Shown here in pieces: positions 14,411 to 24,889 of a DNA stretch of 64,000 nt. The DNA is taken from assembly GCA_003290165.1 (NCBI GenBank), contig QNQO01000814.1:398587-462586 (forward strand), written 5' to 3'. Source of the DNA: Berberis thunbergii. Its lineage: Eukaryota > Streptophyta > Magnoliopsida > Ranunculales > Berberidaceae. The notes under the pieces are model-generated. The model was not told the origin of the DNA and did no database searches. It saw only the letters and a list, made by a program, of their open reading frames with translations. The first letter of the stretch is position 1, and every line of letters begins with the position of its first letter. The position numbers were made by a program, and so were the translations under genes.

Positions 14411-14839
14411 ATGCTATACATGACTACCTCTTTGCCAACACAATCCTTCTCAATGGGCTACATAAAGAAGAAGGCCATTTCAATATTAGTGGACACAGGG
14501 AGTACTCACTCCTTTGTGGATACAAGGGTCATTAGAGACACTAAGTGGCCGATTGTTTTAACCCCTCAAATGGTGGTTAAGATTGCTAATGGAGATCAAC
14601 TTATCAATCAAACAGTGTGCCAGAGCTTAGGTTGGTCTATCCAAGGTATTGGGTTTGAAGGAAGGGTTAGAGTATTACCACTGGGAGGGTATGATATGGT
14701 CTTAGGGGGTGATTGGTTGAAAACATTTGGGGATATCATAATCAATCTCCAAAAGTTACAGATCACACTCAATATTCAGGGCAAACCAATAACCCTACAA
14801 GGGACTACTAGTGAAGGTGCCTTATGTATGTTAGAATAA
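14411..14839 (+). pseudogene. gypsy aspartic protease domain
   Basis: Encodes a retropepsin-like domain with ISILVDTGSTHSFVD (catalytic Asp-Thr-Gly) and the downstream VLPLGGYDMVLGGDWL block. It stands in its own frame because of the upstream gag lesion and a stop at about 14837-14839 before the RT region. It matches the protease of the partial element at 1-2985 in layout but is diverged in sequence. Confidence 0.8.
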
Positions 14840-15069
14840 AAAGGAATTGGGAGGTTCTGGAGGAAGCACTCGACCTATTTTTGGGGTCAGCTCTTTGCAA
14901 TAACAACCCCCACTCACCATGCTCAAACAGAGACATATCACCCTACCCTAGACAGACTATTAACAGAGTTCCAAGACATTTTCCAAGCTCCCACCAAACT
15001 AACCTCCTACTAGGTCACTTGACCATAGGATTCCTCTTAAACCAGGAAGCACTCCTCCTTCACAAAATC

Positions 15070-16430
15070 CATATAAGATACCCTATATGCAAAAATCAGT
15101 GGTAGAGAAATTGATCCTAGAAATGCTCCAATCAGACCTTATACAACATTCACATGGCCCTTATGCAACCCCTATTCTTCTAGTAAAAAAAAAGATGATT
15201 CATGGAGGTTTTGTGTAGACTATAAGAGGTTGAATGATATCACTATTAAAGACAAGTTTCCCATGCCCTTGATAGATGAACTTCTTGATGAGTTACATGG
15301 AGCCACCATCTTCTCCAAGCTAGATCTCAGATCAGGCTATCATCAAATATCGGTTCATCCTCCTGACATCCCAAAGACTGCATTCAAGACCCATCATGGG
15401 CACTATGAATTTAAGGTAATGCCATTTGGGCTTACTAATGCTCCAACATCTTTTCAAGCCTTGATGAACCATATCTTTCAACCTTATTTGAGAAAATTTG
15501 TCATTGTTTTCTTTGATGACATACTCATCTATAGTACATCACTTTCAACTCACCTCACCCATCTACACACTGTGTTTTCTATTCTTAGACATCATCAGTT
15601 ATATGTTAAATTGCCCAAATGTTCCTTCATCAAACCTAAACTTGAATACCTAGGACATGTCATTAGTGCCCAAGAAGTAGAACCTGACCCACAGAAAATA
15701 GAAGCTATGTCTAGGTGGCCTACTCTTTCAACTGTTAAGCAACTCAAGGGGTTTCTTGGATTAACAGGATACTACAAAAAATTCATCAAAAATTATGGTT
15801 TCATAGCCCAACCACTGACAGAGCTCTTAAAGAAGAATAGTTTCCACTGGTCTATACAAGCAACCAATGCCTCCCAGACTCTCAAAACATCTATGTGCTC
15901 AGCTCCAGTATTGGCACTACCCAACTTCCAACTACCCTTCACATTGGAAATTGATGCAAGCTCAAAAGGGGTAGGGGCAGTCCTCTCACAACATGGTAAA
16001 CCTATAGCTTATTTTAGTAAGGCTTTGGGACCTAAAAATCTCTCCATGTCTACCTATGAGAAGGAACTGTTAGCTATTGTTTTGGCAGTAAACAAATGGA
16101 GATCCTATCTCATTGGTTATAAGTTTTTTTTATCTTCACTGAGCATCAAAGCATCCGACATTTTCTCTCCCAGAAAGTTACCACAGTACTACAACAGAAA
16201 TGACTAGCAAAACTATTGGGGTGTGACTATGAGATCCAATATAAAAGAGGTGTGGAGAATACGGCTGCTGATGCATTATCAAGATGTATGAAAGGGCACC
16301 AACAGTGCTCAGCCCTCTCATCAGTGTCTCCTACTTGGCTACAGGAAGTGGGACAAAGTTATGATACCTCAACTCAGTCCTTACTTCAACAGCTACTAAT
16401 CAGCCCACATGCAGTTCCCAGTTATGTCTT
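15070..16430 (+). pseudogene. gypsy reverse transcriptase and RNase H, frameshifted
   Basis: Homology begins upstream of 15230 in other frames (a VKKK segment near 15183-15210 has an extra A). The main frame 15230-16207 then shows [28 protein letters not shown], the catalytic VFFDDILIYS near 15505-15535, KCSFIKPKLEYLGHVIS and the RNase H start LEIDASSKGVGAVLSQ with AYFSKALGPKNLSMSTYEKE. A frameshift near 16125 displaces the rest of RNase H, which resumes as LGCDYEIQYKRGVENTAADA at 16216-16280. The active residues are visible but the ORF is broken. Confidence 0.9.
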
Positions 16431-17750
16431 CTAAAATGGACTTCTTAGATACAAGGGCAAACTCTACATTGGTTCTCAAGGAACTCAGACTACAAATAAT
16501 ACAGGCTCTTCATAATTCAGCTACAGGAGGTCACTCAGGAATCAATGCCACTCATCAAAAGCTGAAACAACTCTTCTATTGGCCAGGGATGAAAACTAAC
16601 CTCACCAAGTTTATCACTAGTTGCAACATTTATCAAAGAAACAAAGTTGACCAAACAGCTTATGGTGGCCTACTTCAGCCCTTACCCATCCCAGAACATG
16701 CATGGCAACACATTGCCATGGACTTTATTGAAGGCCTACCTCCCTCTCAAAATAAAACAGTGATTCTAGTTGTGGTAGATAGGCTAACCAAATACAGCCA
16801 TTTCATAGCCATGTCTCACCCTTTCACTGCTTCTAATGTGGCTGAGGTATTCCTACAACACATCTATAAACTCCACAGCTTTCCCTCATCCATTGTCTCT
16901 GATAGGAACAAGGTCTTTATGAGTGCCTTTTGGCAAGACCTCTTCTCTACTTTGGGAACTACTCTGGCCATGAGCACAGCCTACCACCCCCAAACAGATG
17001 GACAAACTGAGAGGACGAATGCTTGTTTGGAGACCTATCTCAGATGCATGACTGGAAATAACCCCTCACAGTGGTCAAAATGGCTATACTTAGCCGATTA
17101 CTGGTTCAACACTGCCTATCATACTAGCCTACAGTCCACACCCTTTCAAGCCCTCTACGGCTACTCACCTTCCTTTCTATCCCTACCTTCTAATACCACC
17201 TTTACCATTCCCGAGGTATCTAATTATCTCCAGGAAAGGGACCATATGCTTAAAGTCATCAAGGAGAAGCTTCAGCTTGCACAAGAAAGAATGAAACAAT
17301 ATGTTGATAAAAATAGGATAGATAGAAGCTTTGAAGTAGGAGATTGGGTATACCTCAAGTTGCAGCCCTATAGACAGACCTCAGTCAACATCAGGCGCAA
17401 CCTCAAGCTCTCCGCACGCTTTTATGGTCCATTTCAAGTGATTGAAAAAGTGGGCTCTGTGGTATCGCCTCCAGTTACCTGCTCATTCTAAGGTGCATCC
17501 GGTCTTCCATGTCTCCCAATTGAAGCATAGACTAGGTTTAGCTGTCACTCCTAGGCCTCAGCTGCCACTTGTTGATGACCAGGGCAAATTCAAGGTAGCA
17601 CCAGTAGCCATCCTGGCTCGACGTTTGATCCCTCACCACAATAGGGCAGTAACTCAAGTGTTGATCCAGTGGTCGAATGCATCCAATAAAGAAGCAACCT
17701 GGGAAGACTGGCTTCACATTGAAGCTTCATTTCCTGAGTTCCATCCTTGA
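16430..17750 (+). pseudogene. gypsy integrase and C-terminal chromodomain-like region
   Basis: The HHCC zinc region is present, but its CxxC reads CNIYQ, losing one zinc cysteine. The catalytic core shows MDFIEGLP, VSDRNKVFMSAFW and YHPQTDGQTERTN, giving the D, D and E residues. A frame change near 17450 leads to 17442-17750. There the C-terminus (PVAILARRLIPHH, VLIQWSNASNKEATWED) resembles the chromodomain of plant chromoviruses, which targets integration to chromatin. So the lineage is a chromovirus; I do not assign a clade. Confidence 0.85.
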
Positions 17751-17779
17751 GGACAAGGGTGGTATGATGGGGAGGGTAA

Positions 17780-18139
17780 TGTCATGATCAAACAAATGGA
17801 AAATGCAAATAAAGGGTCTCCAATCACTAGTGCGAAAAAAGGAGGGAAATTTGAATTTAAAATTTTGTTGGTTTGTTTTGCAATTATTGTAAGGAGGAGA
17901 ATTGACCACGTGTCAACACTCCATTTGTCTATTTTGAAAATCTGTTGAGAGGTTGTTAGAACTCTCTGTTAAATAGGAATGAGGAAGGAAGGCCTGATAG
18001 GGAATTTGTAAGCAAACAGTGAAGTCTCTTGTTCACAGTGAACTTGAGGAGTTGTAAAATTCTTCCATTAGTTATCAATTCCAGCTTTCCTGATCTTAAT
18101 CTTTATCTGAATCCTTATTCAAGAGTCACTATTGTGACA
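17780..18139 (+). repeat. 3' LTR of the 12820-18139 gypsy element
   Basis: 360 bp, about 94-95% identical by eye to the 5' LTR, with TGTCATGATC and TTGTGACA ends. The host sequence resumes with ACAAGATTCTG at 18140. Confidence 0.93.
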
Positions 18140-18540
18140 ACAAGATTCTGTGACAACAAGATTACATTGAAGAGAACATACAATGTGATGCAATCGATCA
18201 AGAAGTCTCGGTTTCGGGGGAACTTCTTGAAACAGAAATGAGCGAAGAGAGCAATTGATATGATGATTGTTCCCAACAATAGTTTCAAATTGCTGAGCCT
18301 CATGTCCTCTGGGTATCCCCGACTCTTCACGATCTGTGCGCAAAATGTAAGAAAACATATTAAAAATCGTAGAAATGTGAAGATGTTGAACTAAAAGAAT
18401 TGAGAAGAAGAAGATGATAGATTTACCTCAGCGACTGTTTCGTGGAGAAGGTGTTTGATGGAATTGTGATCTAAGAGATTTGCCTTTTGGGGGTTTGTGG
18501 TTTTGGTGGAAGAAGAAGTGGTGTTGGTGTTCGCCATTTT

Positions 18541-18994
18541 TGGTGTATTTTTTCTTCAGATAATTTGAATTCAGTTTGGTTTGAAACTACAAACCGAACC
18601 AAATTAATAGATACGAGTTGTTTGTTACAAATCTAAATCGAACCAAATTGAATTTAAAATAATTAATCAAATCTATCAACAACAATTATGCTAAAACCAA
18701 CATAAATTGAACCAAGCTGATGGATTGGAATATGGGTGGGCATTCCATTCCGCAGTCTTGATCCCGTATCAGTTTCATATTGTCCCGTCTAGATTAAATT
18801 CATTTTGATCCCGTCCCGTCTCGATCTAAAGTGGGATGGGACCGAGATGGAGATTTTTTATCCCATTCATCCAGTCATGTCCCGAACTTATTTAGTTACT
18901 ATTTGTTATTTTTAATTTTATAACCGAAAGAAAAGTCAATTTGATATAAAGTTTAGAATTATTTTTCCAAAATAAAATAAAATAAAAACTAATA
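18541..18994. other. Region upstream of the SPC25 locus
   Basis: Contains the presumed SPC25 promoter on the minus strand and a stretch rich in GATCCCGTCCCGTCTCGATC-like short repeats (18750-18890). This resembles the degenerate GC-rich arms of non-autonomous hAT-type elements, but I could not find matching ends. No ORF is credible. Confidence 0.35.
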
Positions 18995-19314
18995 GTGTGT
19001 TTCTAAATAACACCACCATTTCTGCTGAAGGACACCACCAATGCCCTTCTTTCTAAATGACACCACTATCTTTTTGAATGACACCACCACTTGCTAAAGA
19101 ACATCACCAGTATAAATAAATTTTTTTACATCTTTCTCTCTTTTCCTCTCTCCCTTTCTTCTCCATCAATCACCACTACCACCGCCACATCTCCTCCTCC
19201 CCTTCACCACACCTCTCCTCCTTTTCCCTTTCCCCTTTTTTTTCTTCTTCTCCATCAATCACCACCACCACCCGCCACTACCACCTCTCTTCTTCCTCCT
19301 CCTCTCTTCTTCTT

Positions 19315-19345
<31 letters not shown>

Positions 19346-19558
19346 TTTTCCATCAATCACCACTGTCGCCTCTCCTTTTACTCATCCTCCCCCTCTATCT
19401 TCCTATTATTCTATCTCTTCTGCTAAACACTACCACCATATCCACCGGTGGTGGCAGGGTGAGATGGTGGTGGTGTTGGCCGAGTGAAGAGAGAATAAAA
19501 GGGGAGGGTAGGTGGTGGTGTCCTTCAGGGAAATGGTGGTGTTATTTAGTAACAATCT
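18995..19558. mobile_element. MITE-like element with terminal inverted repeats and 8-bp flanking repeat
   Basis: The left arm (CTAAATAACACCACCATTTC, then CTGAAGGACACCACCA) is the reverse complement of the right arm at about 19518-19550, with one or two differences over about 40 bp. Identical octamers AACTAATA flank the element at 18987-18994 and 19559-19566. The 564-bp interior is a pyrimidine-rich low-complexity tract with a CTT microsatellite and no transposase. The 8-bp duplication fits hAT-type mobilisation. Confidence 0.75.
19308..19345 (+). repeat. CTT trinucleotide microsatellite
   Basis: About 12 copies of CTT inside the MITE-like element, part of a longer CT-rich, CACCAC-containing low-complexity tract (19130-19430). 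Confidence 0.9.
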
Positions 19559-19819
19559 AACTAATAATACCCTTTATTTTAAATGTGTTTTGTTGAGTTG
19601 TGGACATTTATACTTATGGAAGAAATATCGTGACACTTCCTATCATACCCAAATGAAAAACATGATTTACTCCGGTGTTAGTTTCATTTGCCAAAAGTAT
19701 GGAAGCATTGGCGTCTAGTTGGGTTGAGTCAAATTTTGAGTTAACAAGTGCGACTAGAGAATCCTACTATTGTATTAAAAGTCATGCAGTGGAAGAGAAA
19801 AGAGATTATAAAGATGGTT

Positions 19820-19982
19820 AAAAAAAAAAAAAAAACTAAGGGTGTGTGTGTGTGTGTGTGTTTTGTAAGGCAAACATGGTTTTTATAGGATCCCAGAACC
19901 CATAAAAATGCCACAAGCTGGGTTTGAACCCATGACCTAGTGGTATCATTCGCCAAGCTCTAACCGTTGAGCTGTCATGCCA
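19820..19982 (-). mobile_element. tRNA-derived SINE-like repeat
   Basis: The minus strand starts GGCATGACAGCTCAACGGTTAGAGC, which resembles a tRNA D-arm and A box. About 40 bp on it has GGTCATGGGTTCAAACCC, a good B box. The body ends in a CA dinucleotide run and a long T run (an A run on the plus strand at 19820-19835). The end cannot pair with the start to make a tRNA acceptor stem, so this is a SINE or tRNA pseudogene rather than a tRNA gene. Related copies lie at 35146-35252 and 42452-42602. Confidence 0.6.
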
Positions 19983-20099
19983 TTGAAAATCCATTAGGGG
20001 ACCCCTATATTTTAGGCTAATTTGGTGTGTATCACTCTACATCCATCATTTGATTTTGTGATCAATGGTGGGAGTGAAAGTTCCATGAACATGAGAATC

Positions 20100-20492
20100 A
20101 CATGCCAAACACTTCAGGTGTCATCTTTCTGGATTTTCCAGCTTTCTTGCCTGACCCAGTTATTCGAGTACCTCTTTCTGTTTTCTCGCTCATCACAGTA
20201 CCAAATTCTCAGCAAATCCCAACTTTTACACCTTTGATGTATGATCATGTAGTGTACATTCCAGTTATTGATGTCTGCATGCACTTCTAGACAGGGTTAC
20301 CTGGTGAGTGCACCCTTAGTTGTTTCAACGACAATTCCTGCTATGCACTCAAACCTCATGAGCCCATTTCTCCCAGACATTGAATCCCTAGTGAAGAAAG
20401 GTGCAAGGGAGGCTTTGCGACTGCTTCTCACTTCAACAGAGAGGGACCCTCAACTGACAAATGTGTTTCTTTCTGTTATAACCTTAGTTTAA
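20100..20492 (+). pseudogene. Intronless gene fragment of unrecognised family
   Basis: Two overlapping frames read as one protein-like stretch: MPNTSGVIFLDFPAFLPDPV with YDHVVYIPVIDVC in the first, then SRQGYLVSAPLVVSTTIPA and PFLPDIESLVKKGAREALRL in the second. The switch is near 20275-20290. The amino-acid composition and the continuity across the switch look like true coding sequence broken by a frameshift. There are no splice sites between them, so it could be one exon or a retrocopy. I do not recognise the family. Confidence 0.4.
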
Positions 20493-20499
20493 TATTATA

Positions 20500-21384
20500 A
20501 TTTTGTTATATAAATGATTTTTATGCAATATGTATTTGTACTAGCATATTACCCGTGTCGTTGACACTCCACATATGTTTATTTACTCACCATCCCCACC
20601 ATTGCCCTCAATCAGTTCCACAAAAATATCATATTTTAAAATACTATTTTTTTTAGAGTAAAACTCGATTAAAATTAGAATCGATTGAATGTTTGGAGTC
20701 GTTGTTTGAATGTTCAATAAAATATTCATCCATTTCTTTGGAAAATATTATAATTAGGCATGAAAATCTTAAAAATACTTGCATGTTTTAAAATAAAATA
20801 CATATTTTGAAATTTTAAGTTTTTGTATTGATCATTGGTTTTATTGGAAAGATTTTCAAAATACATTTCAATGATACCAAGTTTATCAAAATCCGACAAC
20901 TACGAAAATAGTTATAATAGTTTTATTTTGAAAAAAAACGAAAACACAATACTTTCTCTCTCCACGACATGTGCATTCCACTAACTTTTTTTCACAAATT
21001 TTTCATTTTCTTTGCCCTTCCACATGCTTTATATTTACAAACATGACATTTAGAGGAGAATGAATTTTAACCCTCAACAATTTTCTAACCTATCATAGCT
21101 CTCTTTTGTCTCCAATTCTCATCTGATGTTTGTTCCAGTCAGCAATGAACAGTAAAACACAACTCTGAATTGTAATATAGATGACATTATGATGAGTTTA
21201 TGTAATATGTAAGTGTTTGAAATGCTTAAATTATATTGATAATTTCAAAATTACAACCAATTTTTTTTCTATACACAACGAAATATTTCTTAAAATCAAC
21301 TACCGAAATTACCTCAAAAAATGAAATCACAATCCTTGGTTCTAACAAGCACGGACGAAAAATACACTTCTGTAGCTGTTTACA
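20500..21384. other. AT-rich non-coding stretch
   Basis: No gene seen. It includes a short TACTAGCATATTACCCGTG motif at about 20540, of a type often seen at edges of plant dispersed repeats, and otherwise unremarkable AT-rich sequence. Confidence 0.4.
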
Positions 21385-21717
21385 GTGGAACAAAAGATGA
21401 TGAAGTTATTGCTATTTGCTAGTAGCATAACCATAATGGGATTAGTTTCTGTTCAACATATTGGAGGTGATAATACAAACAGATGCAATCGTTGCGAAGG
21501 ATCACATGAATCTGAGTCGTCTTCAGACGATGCCATTGCCAACAAAGGTTCCACGCACTGTAATAATTATGATGTTAGATTGGATGGTATTTGCCTGCCA
21601 TGGCTTTGCCAAACTGTATATATATGTGGATGTAATTTTACATTTCCAATGTTTTACTATCTTGTACACCCAGCAATTTGTGTAGCAATTGTTCGTTTTA
21701 TTTTAAAACTTTTCTAG
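21385..21717 (+). CDS. Hypothetical 110-residue ORF
   Basis: The frame starts MEQKMMKLLLFASSITIMGL, with a hydrophobic N-terminal segment that could be a signal peptide. A Ser/Glu-rich, Cys-containing middle follows (CNRCEGSHESESSSDD), then a hydrophobic end with several Cys. I recognise no family and see no promoter or splice signals. It may be a fragment of a larger decayed gene or a chance ORF. Confidence 0.2.
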   Translation: MEQKMMKLLLFASSITIMGLVSVQHIGGDNTNRCNRCEGSHESESSSDDAIANKGSTHCNNYDVRLDGICLPWLCQTVYICGCNFTFPMFYYLVHPAICVAIVRFILKLF

Positions 21718-21719
21718 CT

Positions 21720-22451
21720 TATGTCCATCTCTTGTAATATCAATACTCCGACTTGGCCTTGAAATTATGAAAACAGACTTGTAGTTTCTTCTGATCAGAC
21801 TTGAAATAGTTTTGTTTCTAACATTGCGCAAATGATAGCTCCTTGGAATTTAGAGCACATCTCTCCAAACTTGGGTCAGCGAAAACATGTCATCTGCTGA
21901 TTTTGTTTTCTTTCATTGGCTTTGTTCAGAAAACAGGAAAATATAGCAATTCAAATATGCGCAGGTAAATTTGACTTAAGTGCCCGAAATGATTTTTGTT
22001 TTGTGAGTGTGTGTTCTCCCTCGTGAATCCGCTAAACTTCCATAAAACTGTATGTTTTGAATCTTTAGTGATTTAACTAAACTACAATGGGCGGACTGCA
22101 CCAGCAAATGTTGAGCTTCAGAAGAGTTGCATGGAACAGATACTGCTATTGCCTTTCCATTACTTGAAGTTATGTTCAGATACATCTTTGATCAGGCGTC
22201 CAAAATTATGGTGGCTTTTATCTTAAAATTACATGAAGTGTTGTTCTGTATCACGACTTTTAGCATAAAATCATATGAATTTAAGTGTAAAAAATTTGCG
22301 ATTCTTATTCTAAATTCATGGTTCGTCGATATACCAATCCATCCACTGCTTTGAAATCAAGGCTTTCTTCTTGTAGTACAAGGGTGAATCTGTCCATACC
22401 ACATTCATTTTAAACAGTTTATCACTTTATCTCATGAATTTATGTATCTGA
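21720..22451. other. Non-coding stretch left of the copia derivative
   Basis: No gene, RNA or repeat that I can support; ordinary AT-rich sequence up to the CCTTG target site at 22452. Confidence 0.4.
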
Positions 22452-22456
22452 CCTTG

Positions 22457-23096
22457 TGTTACGGGCGGAAGTGTTACAAATGTCGAAATGCAAAGTTACA
22501 AACAAAATACTAGAGACAACCAATTTAATGTGGTTCAACAAACACGCATACGTCCACGACAAATACCAACTTTACTGATGAGAGAGAAAAATTACAAAGA
22601 GAGAGAGCTACAAAACGTCAGAGACGTTACAAATACAAGTGTCTAGGCGACACCACACAGATACGCAAGTTGCGTATAACACAAAAACAAAAACAAAACC
22701 CAACACTATCTCTCCTCCCTTTCTTCTTCCTCTCACAAAACACAAATCCTCTCACAGATACAAAGGGATAAACCCTAAACAAAACACAAATCTCACAAAA
22801 CAGGGAGGATCTCTCTCACAAGCTCTCTATGGAAGAAAATGATTTAAAGAGAAGGGGTTCATCTCCTTTTATAGCTGCTAGAGGCGGTGGTGGAGGGCGG
22901 TGGAGACCCTTCCACCGCCTTCTTCTCCCTTGTCTTATCTTCTTCCAGCTGTTCCAACTCATATCCAACTACACCGCTTCAGATCTAGGTTGTTCTTCAA
23001 CGATTTCGGCTTCCTCTTCAACAAGTTCGGCTGCCGACATACATTTTCAGGTATGTTCTTCTTTAGCTCTCTTGTTGTCTTCTCTGTATTTCAACA
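22457..23096 (-). repeat. 3' LTR of the non-autonomous copia derivative
   Basis: 640 bp. It is preceded in element orientation by the polypurine-type sequence GAGGTGGAGAAT. Confidence 0.88.
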
Positions 23097-23269
23097 ATTC
23101 TCCACCTCGGTGAAGATTTCGCAAATCTGAGCCGACTACAATAACCACGAACAAAACAAGCAACTGACTTCCAACAAACAGAATCAAACCAATACTAATT
23201 GAGGGTCTCACCCCTCCAAACGCGCTCATAGGCACCATACACCCGAAGGTGCCTTATACTAAAGCATGC

Positions 23270-23914
23270 TCAAACTAACAAACCAACTCCACCTTGACTA
23301 GCATGGAGTCTCGAACCAGAATCTTTAGAAACACAATGTGCACAAACCTTCATACTGCACATCTTCATATCTTCTACCAATTGTTTCTTCAACAACTCGT
23401 GCAGAACTTTCTCACCTTTACTGCCTGCACGCAAATGCCAAACCCTCGAGGTTTCCTTACAAACATCTTTGGAGCTATCAGTAACTCCACCAGAAGTAAC
23501 ATCCATAGGGCCTTCAATAACACAAGTTGTTCCACCATATTCAACTTTTCGATTCCTTGTAACTGTACTCCCCTGCAAGAAATACAAGTTACCCTTCCGA
23601 ACTGCTTTCAGAATCACTAATGCATCAGAAACAATCTTTAGAGCTCCACCATTTACTGAAACCTTGTAACCTTTGGACTCTAAAGTACTAACGGAGATGA
23701 GATTCTTTTTCAAATCGGGTACATACCGTACATCATTCAAGACCCGAATAAGCCCATTATGAGACTTCAACTTGATTTTACCTATCCCTACAATTTTGCA
23801 TTCATCATTGTTGCCCATATAGACAATACCGCTATCCAGCTCTCTAAAGTTAGAGAACCAGTCCTCGACGGGGACACATATGATAGGTAAAACCCGAATC
23901 AAGCAACTACTCAT
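23270..23914 (-). pseudogene. copia protease remnant and GAG-pre-integrase region, then deletion
   Basis: Reads DWFSNFRELDSGIVYMGNN, KIKLKSHNGLIRVLNDVRYV and PDLKKNLISVSTLESKGYK, which are copia protease-side and pre-integrase blocks. It continues to VWHLRAGSKGEKVLHELLKK and CAHCVSKDSG. Just after that point, normal copia elements continue into the integrase core. Here the sequence jumps to the 3' non-coding leader. The catalytic DSGA/DTGA region upstream is not intact in frame. Confidence 0.75.
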
Positions 23915-24039
23915 TAGAATGACTCACCAATATTGAAATTGCAGACAACGAATAAGCATCATCCTCATCCTTATCTTCATCCAAATTGTGCACTACATTC
24001 ATTCGCATCTGACATTTTATTTTATTTTTCTATTGCAGT

Positions 24040-24830
24040 TTTCAATACCTCACAGTCAATCTTCCAATGGCCCTTCTTATGACAGTAGGCACATTCATCA
24101 TTCGGCAAAAACCTTCTGTCTACAGATTTTCTTCTTGACTGTGATATTTCTCTATTACCAACATACCTCTTTTCAGATCTTCCCCTCGCTACCAATACTT
24201 CTGACGTTGCATCCCGATGGATCTTGAGATCTTCCTCCTGAATTCATAATTGAGCAACGCCGCAGCCACCTCATCATAATTCAAAAAAAAATTCTCGTTA
24301 GCAAAGTCGTAACGAGATGTTCATATTCTTCTGGAAAGGAATTCAAAAGGCACAAAGCCTTGTAATTTTTTGGAACATCTTCTAAATTCAATAGGTCGAC
24401 AATAAGCCTATTGAGCTCATCCAAATGCTCAAACAGAGTAATCCCGGGTCTCATATTCACCCGAAAAAGTTGTTTCGTGAGGAAGAGCTTATTTTGAATG
24501 TTTTTCGTCATGTACTTATCTTTCAACTTTTTCCACAATACTTTAGCGGATGTTTCATTCGTTACAAAGTATTTTTGCTCCTTCGCTAAACACAATCTTA
24601 TTGACCCGCAAGCTTGCTAATTGAATTTGTTCCATTCTTCTTCACTTATTTTCTCCGGCTTGTCTCCCAAAGCATCATCCAAATTTTCCTTTGCTAACAT
24701 ATCCAGAACTTCGCATTGCCACATGCCGAAGTTGTTCTTGCCATTCAACTTTTCGACATCAAATTTACCGACTGTAGCGGTAACCATCTTTGATCCAGAA
24801 GTTGATGGATTTGACATACTCTTAATCAAC
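24040..24830 (-). pseudogene. copia gag of the non-autonomous element
   Basis: Starts at MSNPSTSGSKMVTATVGKFD, continues LNGKNNFGMWQCEVLDMLAK, and after a stop/frame change near 24600-24617 resumes as KYFVTNETSAKVLWKKLKDK, FLTKQLFRVNMRPG and LNSFPEEYEHLV. A zinc knuckle CAYCHKKGHWKIDC lies near 24060-24100 in a further frame. The domains are in the normal order for plant copia gag. The breaks mean at least one inactivating change. Confidence 0.8.
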
Positions 24831-24889
24831 CATGGTCCACGCAGCTTCAAACGAACCTCAAAAACTAACCCTCGGCTATGATACCAATT

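Larger units (their letters stand above)
12820..18139 (+). mobile_element. Full-length Ty3/gypsy chromodomain-type retrotransposon inserted in the SPC25 locus
   Basis: Boundaries come from two LTRs (12820-13180 and 17780-18139) with TGTCA...TGACA ends. The flanking pentamers GCAAG (12815-12819) and ACAAG (18140-18144) differ by one base and are the likely target-site duplication. Internal order is PBS, gag, protease, RT, RNase H, integrase, chromodomain-like C-terminus and polypurine tract (gatggggaggg at about 17766-17776). The LTRs differ at about 20 of 360 positions by eye. Several stops and frameshifts make it non-coding-competent. It is antisense to SPC25. Confidence 0.95.
11900..18537 (-). 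pseudogene. SPC25: Signal peptidase complex subunit 2 (SPC25) locus, split by a gypsy insertion and decayed
   Basis: SPC25 is a non-catalytic ER membrane subunit of the signal peptidase complex. Exon 1 (18537-18427) encodes MANTNTTSSSTKTTNPQ then KANLLDHNSIKHLLHETVAE and ends at a GAG/GTAAAT donor. Exon 2 (18333-18166) follows in phase with IVKSRGYPEDMRLSNLKLLL, a hydrophobic segment (GTIIISIALFA) and KKFPRNRDFLI. These two exons look intact. The gypsy element (12820-18139) lies in the next intron, 20-odd bases past the donor. Beyond it only part of the C-terminal domain remains (12101-11956, STGLVVSSKFPQFSD). That part carries an ATCC duplication near 12094-12101, a further frameshift near 12015-12025 and a scrambled end (11900-11923, FTKDG). 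The exon expected to encode the second membrane segment was not found. Probably non-functional unless another copy exists. Confidence 0.8.

Noticed and set aside
19091..19426. 111-residue Pro/Ser/Phe-rich ORF
   Set aside because: It is made by the pyrimidine microsatellite inside the MITE-like element.
19920..19985. tRNA gene on the minus strand
   Set aside because: A- and B-box-like sequences are present, but the 5' and 3' ends cannot form an acceptor stem and two diverged relatives occur in the window, so it is better explained as a SINE-like repeat.
22829..23113. 94-residue plus-strand ORF starting MEENDLKRRG
   Set aside because: It lies wholly within the copia derivative's LTR, and a similar frame recurs in the other LTR; it is repeat sequence, not a gene.
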